Translations under genes and position numbers: made by a program
The notes under the pieces: generated by a model
What the model was told of the DNA's origin: nothing
Databases searched by the model: none
What the model saw: only the letters and a program-made list of their open reading frames with translations
Assembly: GCA_036500605.1 (NCBI GenBank)
Contig: DASYBU010000002.1
Location: 62,001-126,000 of the forward strand
Origin: JAFALK01 sp036500605
GTDB lineage: Bacteria; Pseudomonadota; Gammaproteobacteria; Burkholderiales; Burkholderiaceae_C
Reading direction: 5' to 3'
DNA: 64,000 bases
Shown here: in pieces, positions 44,738-52,444 of the stretch
Layout of the letters: each line of letters starts with the position of its first letter
Numbering within the stretch: the stretch's first letter is position 1

Positions 44738-47683
44738 TCAAGCGCCTTCTTTCCGGCTGTTCTGGTACTGCTTCATCAGGCCTCTCATCATGTTGGCCAG
44801 ACCCATCTTCACCGCGGCCTTGGCGGCGGGCTCGGTGATCGGCAGGGTGGCTTCCTCAACACCCACGAGGCCGTTCTTGAGCAACTCCAGGGCCTTGTCG
44901 TTGCGGATCGAGATGTCGGCCTCGAACTGCAGGCGGATCAGCGCGCGCAGTTGCTGGGGATCGGCGCCCCAGGACTTCCAGATCGGGTCATGGCTGCGCA
45001 GCGCCAGCAAGGCGCAGAACTCACCGGGGCTGTCGTTTGAGGTATGCAGCGAGTCCAGCAGCGCCTTCTTGTCCTCGTCGCCCGGCGCGTCCTGCGGGCG
45101 CAGCAGTTGCTCGGACAGCTCGCGCAGCTCGGCGGCCAGCTTCTTGGCCGGCGCCGATTGCCCGAAGCGCGCCAGGTACTTCTGATGCTGGGTGATCGTG
45201 CCCTGCAATTCATCCAGCCTGGCGTTGATGTCGTGGCGCGCGACCTCGTCCTTCGCGCCGGCCACCTGCGGGCGCAGCTTGCCGATCTCGGCCTGCGACT
45301 CCTCGATGATCATGCGGATCACGCCCGCAATGGAAGTGAAGCCGACCTCCTCGCGCTTGCAGCGCGAGCGCTGCGCGGCCAGGTCGATCAGCTCCGGCGG
45401 CAGCGTCTTCAAGACGTCGTCCGTCTCGGCCTTGAGTGCCTTGCCGTAGGCGATGCTGGCCACCGAGACCTTCTTGAGCGCCTCGGGATCCCAGCTCTCG
45501 AGCTCTTGCACATAACTGGATGACAGCACGGACTCCAGCGAGATGCGCTCCTTGGCGTTCGCGTTCGTCATGCCGTCCATCACGCGGCCCAGCGCGCCGG
45601 TCAGGGCCTTGTGCCCGTCCTGGCCTTTTTTCAGCTCCTGCGGCGTGGAAGCCTGCTGGTGCATGGCCTCCATCATCTTGCCCAGCGCGAAGGCGTCGAA
45701 GGAGGCGTCCACCTGCTCGCCCATCTTCAGGTCGGGCGCATAGCCGGCCGTCGAGAGGTTGGTGCGATCCGGCTTCAGCGTGCCGGTATCTTCCGAGCCG
45801 ACGCTGGCCGAGCCGAAGTCGGCAACCTTGACGGTGCCGTCCTCGGCGACCATGAAGTTGGCGCCCTTGATGTCGAAATGCACGAGGTTCTGGTCGCGCA
45901 TGTAGACCAGGCCCTCGACCGCCTGCTTGAAGCGCGACTGGTTGATCAGACTGCGGACCTGCTCGGGGATCGCGCCCGTATCGCCGGCGATATCGAGGGC
46001 GTGGCGGTTGTCATCGATGTCGCCGCCGCTGACCATTTCCATCGCCATGTGCAGGCTGCCATCACTGCCGATCACGGCGCCCTCCATCGACACGATGTTC
46101 TTGGCGCCTGTCGCTGATGGATCGCCCTGGCCCTGCATCAGGTGCCGGTGGCCGCGCAGCTCCTTGACCATGGCCTTGCGATCCTTCGGCTCCTCGCTGA
46201 GCAGGCTCTTGAGCACGATGAACTGGCCGGGGTTGGTTTCACTCTCGTAGCGGTAGACCGCGCCCATGCCGCCCTTGGACAGCAGCTTGGGCTTGCCGTA
46301 TTTCTGGCCGCCCAGCGTGACCGCCTTGCTGTTGGCGTCCAGCTGGTTCTCGCACAAGGTGCGGGCATGCTCGACCATGCCCGCCCCCACGGCGGCCATC
46401 ATCGCCTTCTGCCCGGCGGTGAGCGTCTTGGGCTTGGTCGGATCCCAGCCCTGGGCGATCGCATAGGCATTGCCGAAATCCGTCGCCGACTGCATCGTCA
46501 GGTCGAAGATCTCATCGCTGCCGGGCTTGAGATTCTGGCGCACCAGCTCCTGCTTCAGCAGCTCGCGCGCCGCCTTTGAAACGTCCTGAAAGGCTTTGTC
46601 GGTGGCCTGCGCGCCGGTGGTCGAGTTGACCAGCGCGCTCGACGGGTCTTGTGCAATGCCCTGCAGCACCGCGCTCTTGTCAAAGGTCTTGGCCTCGCCG
46701 CGCGTGGGCTTGCCGCGCGGCAGTTGCGGCAGCCCGAGCAGGCTGTCCTGCAAGGCCTCGCGGGCGAGCGCCACGTCGCCGTCATGCTTGCCGCCATCCG
46801 CGGTGTCGGGCCGCTGCTTCTCGATGCCGGCAACCACGCTGACGCGCAGCTTCTCAAGTTGCCGCTTCACCGGATCCATCCGCGGCTGCAGATTCGCGTA
46901 GCCGGTATCGAAGTCGCCGCAGACCCGGGTGGCATCAAAGCCGGCGCCCACGCGCAACGAGGCATAGCCGGGATCGTCCAAAAACAGGCGCAGGCGCGCC
47001 ATCTCCTGCGAAACCACGTCGCGCTGCACGCGACTGCGGCAAGCCTTCAGAATATCCGCGCCGAAAGCATTCACCGCGGACACCGCCTGCGGCGTCACGA
47101 CGAGCGCCGCGCTCTTGACCAGATCCGACGACGACTTCGCGATCTGCAGGCTCCGCGCCAGCTTGCTCAGATCGGCCGAGCGCTCCAGCACCAGCTTCTG
47201 CGCGGCACGAAGCCAGGCGGCTTCATCGACGCTGCGCCGAGGCAGATCGGCCGCCTCGTCCACCGGTCGCGCCAGCACCAGCAGCCCGGGTTGATCGGGG
47301 CCATTGAAGTTCAGCAGCTTCGGCAGGTTGGGATCCAGATTGCCCTTGCGATCCACCAAGTCGTCGACCCTGCTCTTGAGCTCCTTCAGATCGGCGCCGG
47401 GGTCATGGTTCTCCACCGCCAGCTTGACGTCGGCCAGCACCTGCTTCATCGCATCCGTCGCACGGTCGAACTTCAGCGCCTCGCCGAATGCGTCGGCGGC
47501 ATCGCGCGCCGCCAGCAGATTCGCCATCTCGGGCGAGGTCTGCGGCAGTTCCGACAAGGCCTGCGCGACCTGGTCGCGCACCTCGGCAAAACTATCGGCG
47601 CGCTTGCGCTTGCCTTTGCCCTTGAGCGAATGCTTGCGAACGTAGTTGTCCAGGAACTGCTGCTGCTGGGGGGTCAGTGCCAT
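44738..47683 (-). CDS. 981-aa protein with Ser/Thr kinase domain (locus protein B)
   Basis: A large soluble protein with a protein-kinase domain at about residues 462-735. The glycine loop is SKGGMGAVY (about 469-477), the ATP lysine is in IVLKSLL, the catalytic loop is HFDIKGAN (about 602-609) and the DFG is in VADFGSAS (about 619-626). The Arg of HRD is replaced by Phe, so this is a non-RD kinase, but the catalytic Asp, Lys and Asn are present. About 460 helical residues precede the kinase and 245 follow; neither flank is recognisable. There is no membrane segment. The gene lies 57 bases after A1 with a GGAG ribosome-binding site. It may phosphorylate A1, A2 or the other proteins of the locus. 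Confidence 0.85.
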   Translation of the reverse strand: MALTPQQQQFLDNYVRKHSLKGKGKRKRADSFAEVRDQVAQALSELPQTSPEMANLLAARDAADAFGEALKFDRATDAMKQVLADVKLAVENHDPGADLKELKSRVDDLVDRKGNLDPNLPKLLNFNGPDQPGLLVLARPVDEAADLPRRSVDEAAWLRAAQKLVLERSADLSKLARSLQIAKSSSDLVKSAALVVTPQAVSAVNAFGADILKACRSRVQRDVVSQEMARLRLFLDDPGYASLRVGAGFDATRVCGDFDTGYANLQPRMDPVKRQLEKLRVSVVAGIEKQRPDTADGGKHDGDVALAREALQDSLLGLPQLPRGKPTRGEAKTFDKSAVLQGIAQDPSSALVNSTTGAQATDKAFQDVSKAARELLKQELVRQNLKPGSDEIFDLTMQSATDFGNAYAIAQGWDPTKPKTLTAGQKAMMAAVGAGMVEHARTLCENQLDANSKAVTLGGQKYGKPKLLSKGGMGAVYRYESETNPGQFIVLKSLLSEEPKDRKAMVKELRGHRHLMQGQGDPSATGAKNIVSMEGAVIGSDGSLHMAMEMVSGGDIDDNRHALDIAGDTGAIPEQVRSLINQSRFKQAVEGLVYMRDQNLVHFDIKGANFMVAEDGTVKVADFGSASVGSEDTGTLKPDRTNLSTAGYAPDLKMGEQVDASFDAFALGKMMEAMHQQASTPQELKKGQDGHKALTGALGRVMDGMTNANAKERISLESVLSSSYVQELESWDPEALKKVSVASIAYGKALKAETDDVLKTLPPELIDLAAQRSRCKREEVGFTSIAGVIRMIIEESQAEIGKLRPQVAGAKDEVARHDINARLDELQGTITQHQKYLARFGQSAPAKKLAAELRELSEQLLRPQDAPGDEDKKALLDSLHTSNDSPGEFCALLALRSHDPIWKSWGADPQQLRALIRLQFEADISIRNDKALELLKNGLVGVEEATLPITEPAAKAAVKMGLANMMRGLMKQYQNSRKEGA

Positions 47684-47740
47684 GATTCAAATCTCCGGGG
47701 CGTTCTTGGGGGCTGCGAAGCCGGGCCTTTTTGATTGATC

Positions 47741-49459
47741 TCAGGAGCGCGCGAAGCTCGCACCGAGCTCCTTGGCCATGCGCTGGAGCTGCTGGTCCAG
47801 CGTTGAGCGGATCTTCACGTCGATGAAGCCGTTGTCGTCGATGTCCTGCATCAGCGCGTCGGTGTTCACGAAATCCAGGTACTCGTCGATGATCTCGCGC
47901 GCCTCGGCATGCAAGGCCTCGCGCTGGGCGCCTTCGGCATTGAGCGCATCGTCGAGCTTGTCGATCAGCCGTTCATCAAGGATCTCCAGGATCTCGTAGA
48001 GCTGCGAGGTGCCGACACGGATCTGGTCGAAGTCGTCCTCGTCGGTGCTGGAGGCCAGGATGTCGTTGACCAGCTTCTTGAGCTCGGCCTGCACCTGCTT
48101 GCGGGTCTTGTTCCAGTCCAGGCGCGCTTGCGTGAAGGCGACTTGCGAGACGCTCTTGCCGCCAGTGCCGGCGCCGTTGTTCGCACCCTGGCCCTGCGGC
48201 GTAGGGCGGATCTGCGCTTCCTGCGACTCGGACTCGCCCTCCTCGCCCTCCTCGCTCTCCTCGCTCTCGTCCTCCTCGCCGTCGCGCTCTTTGAACATCT
48301 TGATGATCAGCGCCTCGGCCAGGTCGAGCACCTCATGGCCCTGCTCGAACTCCTTCTTGCGGCCGTACATGCCGGCTTCGCTGAGCTTGAGCTTGAGCTC
48401 CTGCGCGTACTTGCTGGTCGCCATCATCGGCTTGGCGTCTTCCATGTAGGTCGCCAGGCGCACGTTGAAGGCCGCGGCTTGGTCGAGCGGCGCGTCGTCT
48501 TGCCTCGGAGCGGGAGCCGGCAGCAGCTTCTCGAGCGACTCCATGCCCTGGAGGCCGGCCTGCCAAGCCCCGCCTTCGCCCTTCTCGCGCACGAATTCGC
48601 TGACCGCACGGATCTTCGAGACATCGCCGGCGTTCGCCTTCAGCGCGCTCAGCACGCGCGGCTCGAGCTCGGCCCAGCGCTTCTCGAAGCGCAGCTTCAA
48701 GGCGTCGGGCGGCAGCGGCGGCGCAGGCGGGATGCTGCCTTGGGTCGGGGCTGGAGTCTGGGTCTGGGTCTGTTGCGGCGCTTCCTCGCCTTCGCCTTCG
48801 CCGGCTTCGCCGTCCTCATCCACGTCGTTCGGATCCTCGCCGCGCACGCGCACCTTCAGGCGCAATTCCGTCTGTTTGAGCAGCGCGGCCTTGAGCTTCT
48901 TGGCCAGGCCCGAGGCCTGCGACTGCACGACGAAGGTGTAGGTCTCTTCTTCAAAAATGCAGTGGCCGAGGATGTACTTCACCCCGCCGCTGACCTCAAG
49001 GTAGTCGTTCAGCAGCTTGCGCTTGGTTGGCGAGATCGAGCGGCGCGAGAGCAGCACGGCCACGTCCTTGCCCGTGCTGGCGATCAGCACCTGCGCCTCG
49101 TCGCCGGCCTTCACCTGGCGCAGCAGCGGCACCATCTTGGTGGTCAGCAGCGTCGGCGTTTCTTCCTCGTCCTCGCTCTCCGATTTCTCGGCTTCCTGGA
49201 GCGCGGCCTTGGCGAGCTTCTCTTCCTTGGCGATGGCCTTGTCGATGCCGTCGAGGTAGGCGCCGAAATCACGGTCGGCCTTGACGAACTTACGCAGCGC
49301 GTCGGTCTGCTTCTCGATCTCGGCCAGCGCACTGACCTGATCGGCCGGCTTCTTCGCCTTCTCCAGCGCTTCGAAGGCCTTGATCAGAGGCGCATCCTTC
49401 AGATCACGCCCCTTGGCAAACTTCTTCCACTCCGCGTCGCTCAGGAATTTCTCAGCCAT
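47741..49459 (-). CDS. Unrecognised 572-aa protein A1, paralogue of A2
   Basis: I do not recognise this family. Module 1 (residues 1-206) opens MAEKFLSDAEW with KGRDLKDAPL, then an acidic patch SESEDEEE (93-100), TPTLLTTKM, TGKDVAVLLSRR, SISPTKRK (141-148), GGVKYILGHCIFEE and YTFVVQSQASGLAKK. A Gln/Thr/Pro linker at about 222-250 joins a helical part with EFVREKGEGGAWQA, SLEKLL, AFNVRLATYM and KKEFEQGHEVLDLAEALI, then a very acidic stretch (GEEDESEESEEGEEGE) and a final helical domain. No signal peptide or membrane segment. It heads the A1-kinase unit. Duplicate gene and promoter point to duplication of a whole transcriptional head. Confidence 0.85.
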   Translation of the reverse strand: MAEKFLSDAEWKKFAKGRDLKDAPLIKAFEALEKAKKPADQVSALAEIEKQTDALRKFVKADRDFGAYLDGIDKAIAKEEKLAKAALQEAEKSESEDEEETPTLLTTKMVPLLRQVKAGDEAQVLIASTGKDVAVLLSRRSISPTKRKLLNDYLEVSGGVKYILGHCIFEEETYTFVVQSQASGLAKKLKAALLKQTELRLKVRVRGEDPNDVDEDGEAGEGEGEEAPQQTQTQTPAPTQGSIPPAPPLPPDALKLRFEKRWAELEPRVLSALKANAGDVSKIRAVSEFVREKGEGGAWQAGLQGMESLEKLLPAPAPRQDDAPLDQAAAFNVRLATYMEDAKPMMATSKYAQELKLKLSEAGMYGRKKEFEQGHEVLDLAEALIIKMFKERDGEEDESEESEEGEEGESESQEAQIRPTPQGQGANNGAGTGGKSVSQVAFTQARLDWNKTRKQVQAELKKLVNDILASSTDEDDFDQIRVGTSQLYEILEILDERLIDKLDDALNAEGAQREALHAEAREIIDEYLDFVNTDALMQDIDDNGFIDVKIRSTLDQQLQRMAKELGASFARS

Positions 49460-49496
49460 CGCCAGACTCCGCTAATTTGGACTGTTAGGGGCGGCG

Positions 49497-49525
49497 ATGA
49501 TAGGGCCTGGTAAGCGGCATCGGTA
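49497..49525 (-). promoter_or_regulatory. Promoter of the A1-kinase operon
   Basis: A -10-like TATCAT (49497-49502) in the same context as in front of A2 (CTATCATC, then CCTAAC, then ATTAGCGGAGT as ribosome-binding region). A weak -35 candidate TACCGA (49520-49525) lies 17 bases upstream. Confidence 0.5.
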
Positions 49526-49604
49526 GTAGGTCTTTCATCGTCGGCGCGATGGCGAGTCGCCGTGTTGTCCCACGCGGTAACAGTCACTCCAGGCGATGAC
49601 GCCT

Positions 49605-50078
49605 TCAAGTCTTGCGTGCGGCAGGCGAACGCCTAGGCTTCTTGGTCACGACCGCCTTCTTGGGACTGACCCTCGCCGCGACGGCCTTCCGCGCGGGAGT
49701 CTTGGTCGCAGCAGCGGGAACAGCGGACTCCGCCGCAGCCGCCTCCGCTTCGCGCCACGGAAGAAAATTAGGCAAGTTGATCCGCGCGCCGTTCTTCGCC
49801 ACCACGGAGAGCTCCAGGCTGAGGTCCAGCGTCTTCAAGAAGCGCCGAAGCGTCGAGACATAGGTGTCGGAACGCTTCTCAAGCTGCGATACCGCGTTCT
49901 GCTTGATGCCCAACTCTTTCGCAACTTGCGCTTGCGTCTTTCCCACGGCCTTGCGAAAGTCGGTCAGCGTCTGTGCATGAGCAATCATCTCTTCGACCAT
50001 CTGCGCAGAAAGCGCTTTGATCTTGCGCTGCCGCTCCTCGGGAAGACTTTCGATGATGTCGTCCAGATTTCGTCCCAT
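49605..50078 (-). CDS. higA: HigA-type XRE antitoxin with Lys/Ala-rich tail
   Basis: A 157-residue protein. The helical leader (MGRNLDDIIESLPEERQRKI) is followed by an XRE HTH at about 40-75 (FRKAVGKTQAQVAKELGIKQ, NAVSQLEKRSDTYVSTLRRF). It then has the short strand LSLELSVVAKNGARINLPNF. The last 45 residues are unusual for an antitoxin: Ala/Lys/Pro-rich (KTPARKAVAARVSPKKAVVT) and similar to histone H1-like tails, which probably adds non-specific DNA binding. It follows the toxin gene by 2 bases, with its ribosome-binding site inside the toxin gene end. Toxin-first order is typical of higBA. Confidence 0.85.
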   Translation of the reverse strand: MGRNLDDIIESLPEERQRKIKALSAQMVEEMIAHAQTLTDFRKAVGKTQAQVAKELGIKQNAVSQLEKRSDTYVSTLRRFLKTLDLSLELSVVAKNGARINLPNFLPWREAEAAAAESAVPAAATKTPARKAVAARVSPKKAVVTKKPRRSPAARKT

Positions 50079-50080
50079 AT

Positions 50081-50500
50081 CTATCTCCTCTTGCTTCCCT
50101 TGCCACCCTTCGTTGCCTTCGCGATTTCGACGGCATTCAACGCAGCCAGATGACGGTCATAACGGTCATTGGCCTTTGACAAGAGTTCCCGGTAGAACCT
50201 GTCTTGATCGACACCCTGCTTTTCTGCCGCCACCAAGATGATCGCGTGCCGGTTGGGATCAAAGGCGAAAGTCGCTCTCCAGATCTCTGCGCCGTTGTGG
50301 GCACTGAAACGAAGTTCCTTCATATTGGGGTGCCTCGGATTCTTCAACGCTCCAACGCGAGGGCGACCCGCGCGCGGGCCGAGTTGCCTGAGCGCATGAG
50401 CGGCGGCCAACAACTGCTCCTGCACATCTTGCGAGAGCGCGTCGAACTCGGGATCGAACTCATCATGGAACGTGACCATCCATTGAACTGCTGGACTCAA
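50081..50500 (-). CDS. higB: HigB/RelE-type toxin (Gp49-like, DUF891)
   Basis: A 139-residue protein. The core is MVTFHDEFDPEFDALSQDVQ, then ALKNPRHPNMKELRFSAHNG, AEIWRATFAFDPNRHAIILV and DQDRFYRELLSKANDRYDRH, the pattern of Gp49/HigB mRNA interferases that act at the ribosome. The start is TTG 50500, supported by AGGAG 7 bases upstream; the in-frame ATG at 50479 has no ribosome-binding site. A Lys/Gly-rich tail (KATKGGKGSKRR) ends the protein. It is paired with the XRE antitoxin downstream. Confidence 0.85.
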   Translation of the reverse strand: MSPAVQWMVTFHDEFDPEFDALSQDVQEQLLAAAHALRQLGPRAGRPRVGALKNPRHPNMKELRFSAHNGAEIWRATFAFDPNRHAIILVAAEKQGVDQDRFYRELLSKANDRYDRHLAALNAVEIAKATKGGKGSKRR

Positions 50501-50510
50501 TTATCATCTC

Positions 50511-50540
50511 CTCGTGATATCACGTCAAACTGATCACGAG
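50511..50540. promoter_or_regulatory. Operator of the higBA pair
   Basis: Three half-sites of ATCACG(AG) type. CTCGTGAT (50511-50518) and ATCACGAG (50533-50540) are exact complements, and the perfect palindrome CGTGATATCACG (50513-50524) overlaps the first. The site lies 11 bases before the toxin start codon, where XRE antitoxins bind to repress. Confidence 0.65.
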
Positions 50541-50659
50541 TGCGTACTGTCGGAGCAATGCCTGGTGGATGGTCCCGATTCTCGCCAGGGGAGAGAGGAA
50601 ATTACGACCTGTCCAAGCGATAGGTGACGCGCCGATAGGCTGCGCAGCGCGGCAGCAAT

Positions 50660-50905
50660 TCAGGTGTAGGGCAGGCTCCAGGCGTTGACATGGAATCGGC
50701 ACCACGGGCAGGATCACGCCGCACGAGGAGCAGTTCAGCGCATCGGGCAGTGCGCCGGCATAACTGTGCAGCAGCGTGGAGCGGTGGCTGTAGAGCACGC
50801 CCTTGGGGTTGCCCGTCGCGCCTGAGGTGTAGCAAAGGCTGGCGGCGCTGTTCTCGTCGAACTCGGGCCATTCGTAAGCGTCATCCTGCGCTTCGAGCCC
50901 GGCTT
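50660..50905 (-). pseudogene. Fragment of a long-chain acyl-CoA synthetase (AMP-binding enzyme)
   Basis: The minus strand encodes YEWPEFDENSAASLCYTSGA, then TGNPKGVLYSHRSTLLHSY and VILPVVP, the AMP-binding motif region of long-chain acyl-CoA synthetases. After VVP the frame shifts: the next frame reads FHVNAWSLPYT and then stops at 50660. Both ends of the gene are missing. It is a decayed remnant lying between the toxin operator and the radical SAM gene. Confidence 0.8.
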
Positions 50906-50959
50906 TGAACCTCGGAAACCCGGATCGGTACTCACCCCCTGCAGACCAGCGGAGAGGGC

Positions 50960-52444
50960 ATGCAATCGGTACTGATCGCTCATTCATATTTCCTGCGTTT
51001 CGACCAGAAGCAGTTCGATCGCGCCAAGCCCTATCCGCCGCTGGCCACCCTGCAGGTTGCCGCGCGCTTGAGCCGGCAGGGCCGCGCCGTGACCGTGTTC
51101 GACGCGATGCTGGCCGAGAGTACGGCCGAGTTCGACGAACAACTGGCCCGGGAACGTCCGCAGCTGGTGCTCTTTTATGAAGACAACTTCAACTACCTGA
51201 GCAAGATGTGCCTGGGCAAGATGCGCGAGGCGGCTTGCCAGATGATCGAGAGCGCCCGGCGCGGCGGCACTCGCGTGCTGGTGGCGGGCTCGGACGCGAG
51301 CGACTCGCCCGAGGCCTATCTCCTGGCGGGCGCCGATGCGGTGTTGCTCGGCGAAGGCCTGGGCACCTTGAGCGAGCTGCTGGAGCGGCTCGACGCCCAG
51401 CCTCAAGCCGAAGTGGCTGCGCTGATCGACGGCGTTAGCGGTGTGAGCGCGCTGATCGACGGCAGCCTGCGCACACAGCCTCAGGCGCCCGAGAAGAGCA
51501 GCAAGGTCGTGATGCTGCCGGGCTCGCACACGCAAGCCGATGAAACCGCCGCCTGGGAACTGATCGACATCGAGCGCTACCGCGCCATGTGGACCCAGGC
51601 GCACGGCCGCTTCAGCCTGAACATGGCCGCCTCGAAGGGCTGCCCGTTCCACTGCAACTGGTGCGCCAAGCCGATCTGGGGTAACCGCTATATCCAGCGC
51701 AGTGCGCCGGCCGTGGCGGCCGAGATGCTGCAGCTGAAAAAGAGCTTCGCGCCCGACCATGTCTGGTTTGCCGACGACATCTTCGGCTTCCGCGCCGACT
51801 GGGTGCAGGGCTTTGCGCAGGCCTTGCAGGCCGGCGGCGGCGGCGTACCGTTCACGATCCAGTCGCGCGCCGATCTGATCCATCCGGCGATGGCCGAAGC
51901 GCTCAAGGCCGCGGGCTGCCAGGAGGTCTGGCTCGGTGCCGAGAGCGGCAGCCAGAAGATTCTCGACGCGATGGACAAGGGGACGCGCGTCGAAGAGATC
52001 CTCGAAGCGCGAGCGTTGTTGAAGGCCCAGGGCATCCGTGTCGGCTTCTTCATCCAGATCGGCTACCTGGGCGAGAACCTTGACGATCTGCTCGCCACGC
52101 GGCAGTTGATCAAGAACGCGCGGCCTGACGACATCGGCGTCAGCGTGTCCTATCCGTTGCCCGGTACGCGCTTCCATGAACTCGTGAAGGAACAACTCGG
52201 CGGCAAGACACATTGGGACGACAGCGGCGACCTGGCCATGATGTTCCAGGGCACCTACTCGTCGGCCTTCTACCGCGTGGTGCGTGACCTGCTGCACCGT
52301 GAGGTGGAACTGACGCCTCTGGCCCCCGAGGTGGCGGCGCCGGCGCGCGGCCGCCTGCAGGAACGCTGGATGGCGCTGATCGCCGAGGAGCGGCGCTTCA
52401 GGGCGCCGACGTCAGATCCTGCAGCGCTTGCCGCAGGGCTCTAG
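50960..52444 (+). CDS. Radical SAM protein with N-terminal B12-binding-like region
   Basis: A 494-residue enzyme. Residues 1-190 resemble the cobalamin-binding Rossmann domain of B12-dependent radical SAM proteins (PPLATLQVAARLSRQG, PQLVLFYEDNFNYLSKM, GADAVLLGEGLGTLSELL). The radical SAM cluster motif CPFHCNWC gives C228, C232 and C235. The barrel follows (PDHVWFADDIFGFRADW, EVWLGAESGSQKILDAMDKG, VGFFIQIGYLGENLDDL). Such enzymes often methylate unactivated carbons or rearrange natural-product scaffolds. It is the first gene of the glycan or metabolite cluster, and its 3' end overlaps the HprK-like gene on the other strand by 47 bases. Confidence 0.9.
   Translation: MQSVLIAHSYFLRFDQKQFDRAKPYPPLATLQVAARLSRQGRAVTVFDAMLAESTAEFDEQLARERPQLVLFYEDNFNYLSKMCLGKMREAACQMIESARRGGTRVLVAGSDASDSPEAYLLAGADAVLLGEGLGTLSELLERLDAQPQAEVAALIDGVSGVSALIDGSLRTQPQAPEKSSKVVMLPGSHTQADETAAWELIDIERYRAMWTQAHGRFSLNMAASKGCPFHCNWCAKPIWGNRYIQRSAPAVAAEMLQLKKSFAPDHVWFADDIFGFRADWVQGFAQALQAGGGGVPFTIQSRADLIHPAMAEALKAAGCQEVWLGAESGSQKILDAMDKGTRVEEILEARALLKAQGIRVGFFIQIGYLGENLDDLLATRQLIKNARPDDIGVSVSYPLPGTRFHELVKEQLGGKTHWDDSGDLAMMFQGTYSSAFYRVVRDLLHREVELTPLAPEVAAPARGRLQERWMALIAEERRFRAPTSDPAALAAGL

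Noticed and set aside
47690..47730. Plus-strand hairpin followed by TTTTT between A1 and the kinase gene
   Set aside because: Only 4-5 base pairs, and no + strand gene ends here.
50520..50987. Intact 155-aa gene for an AMP-binding enzyme
   Set aside because: Only a short middle part matches; the frame shifts and both ends are missing, so it is a pseudogene fragment.
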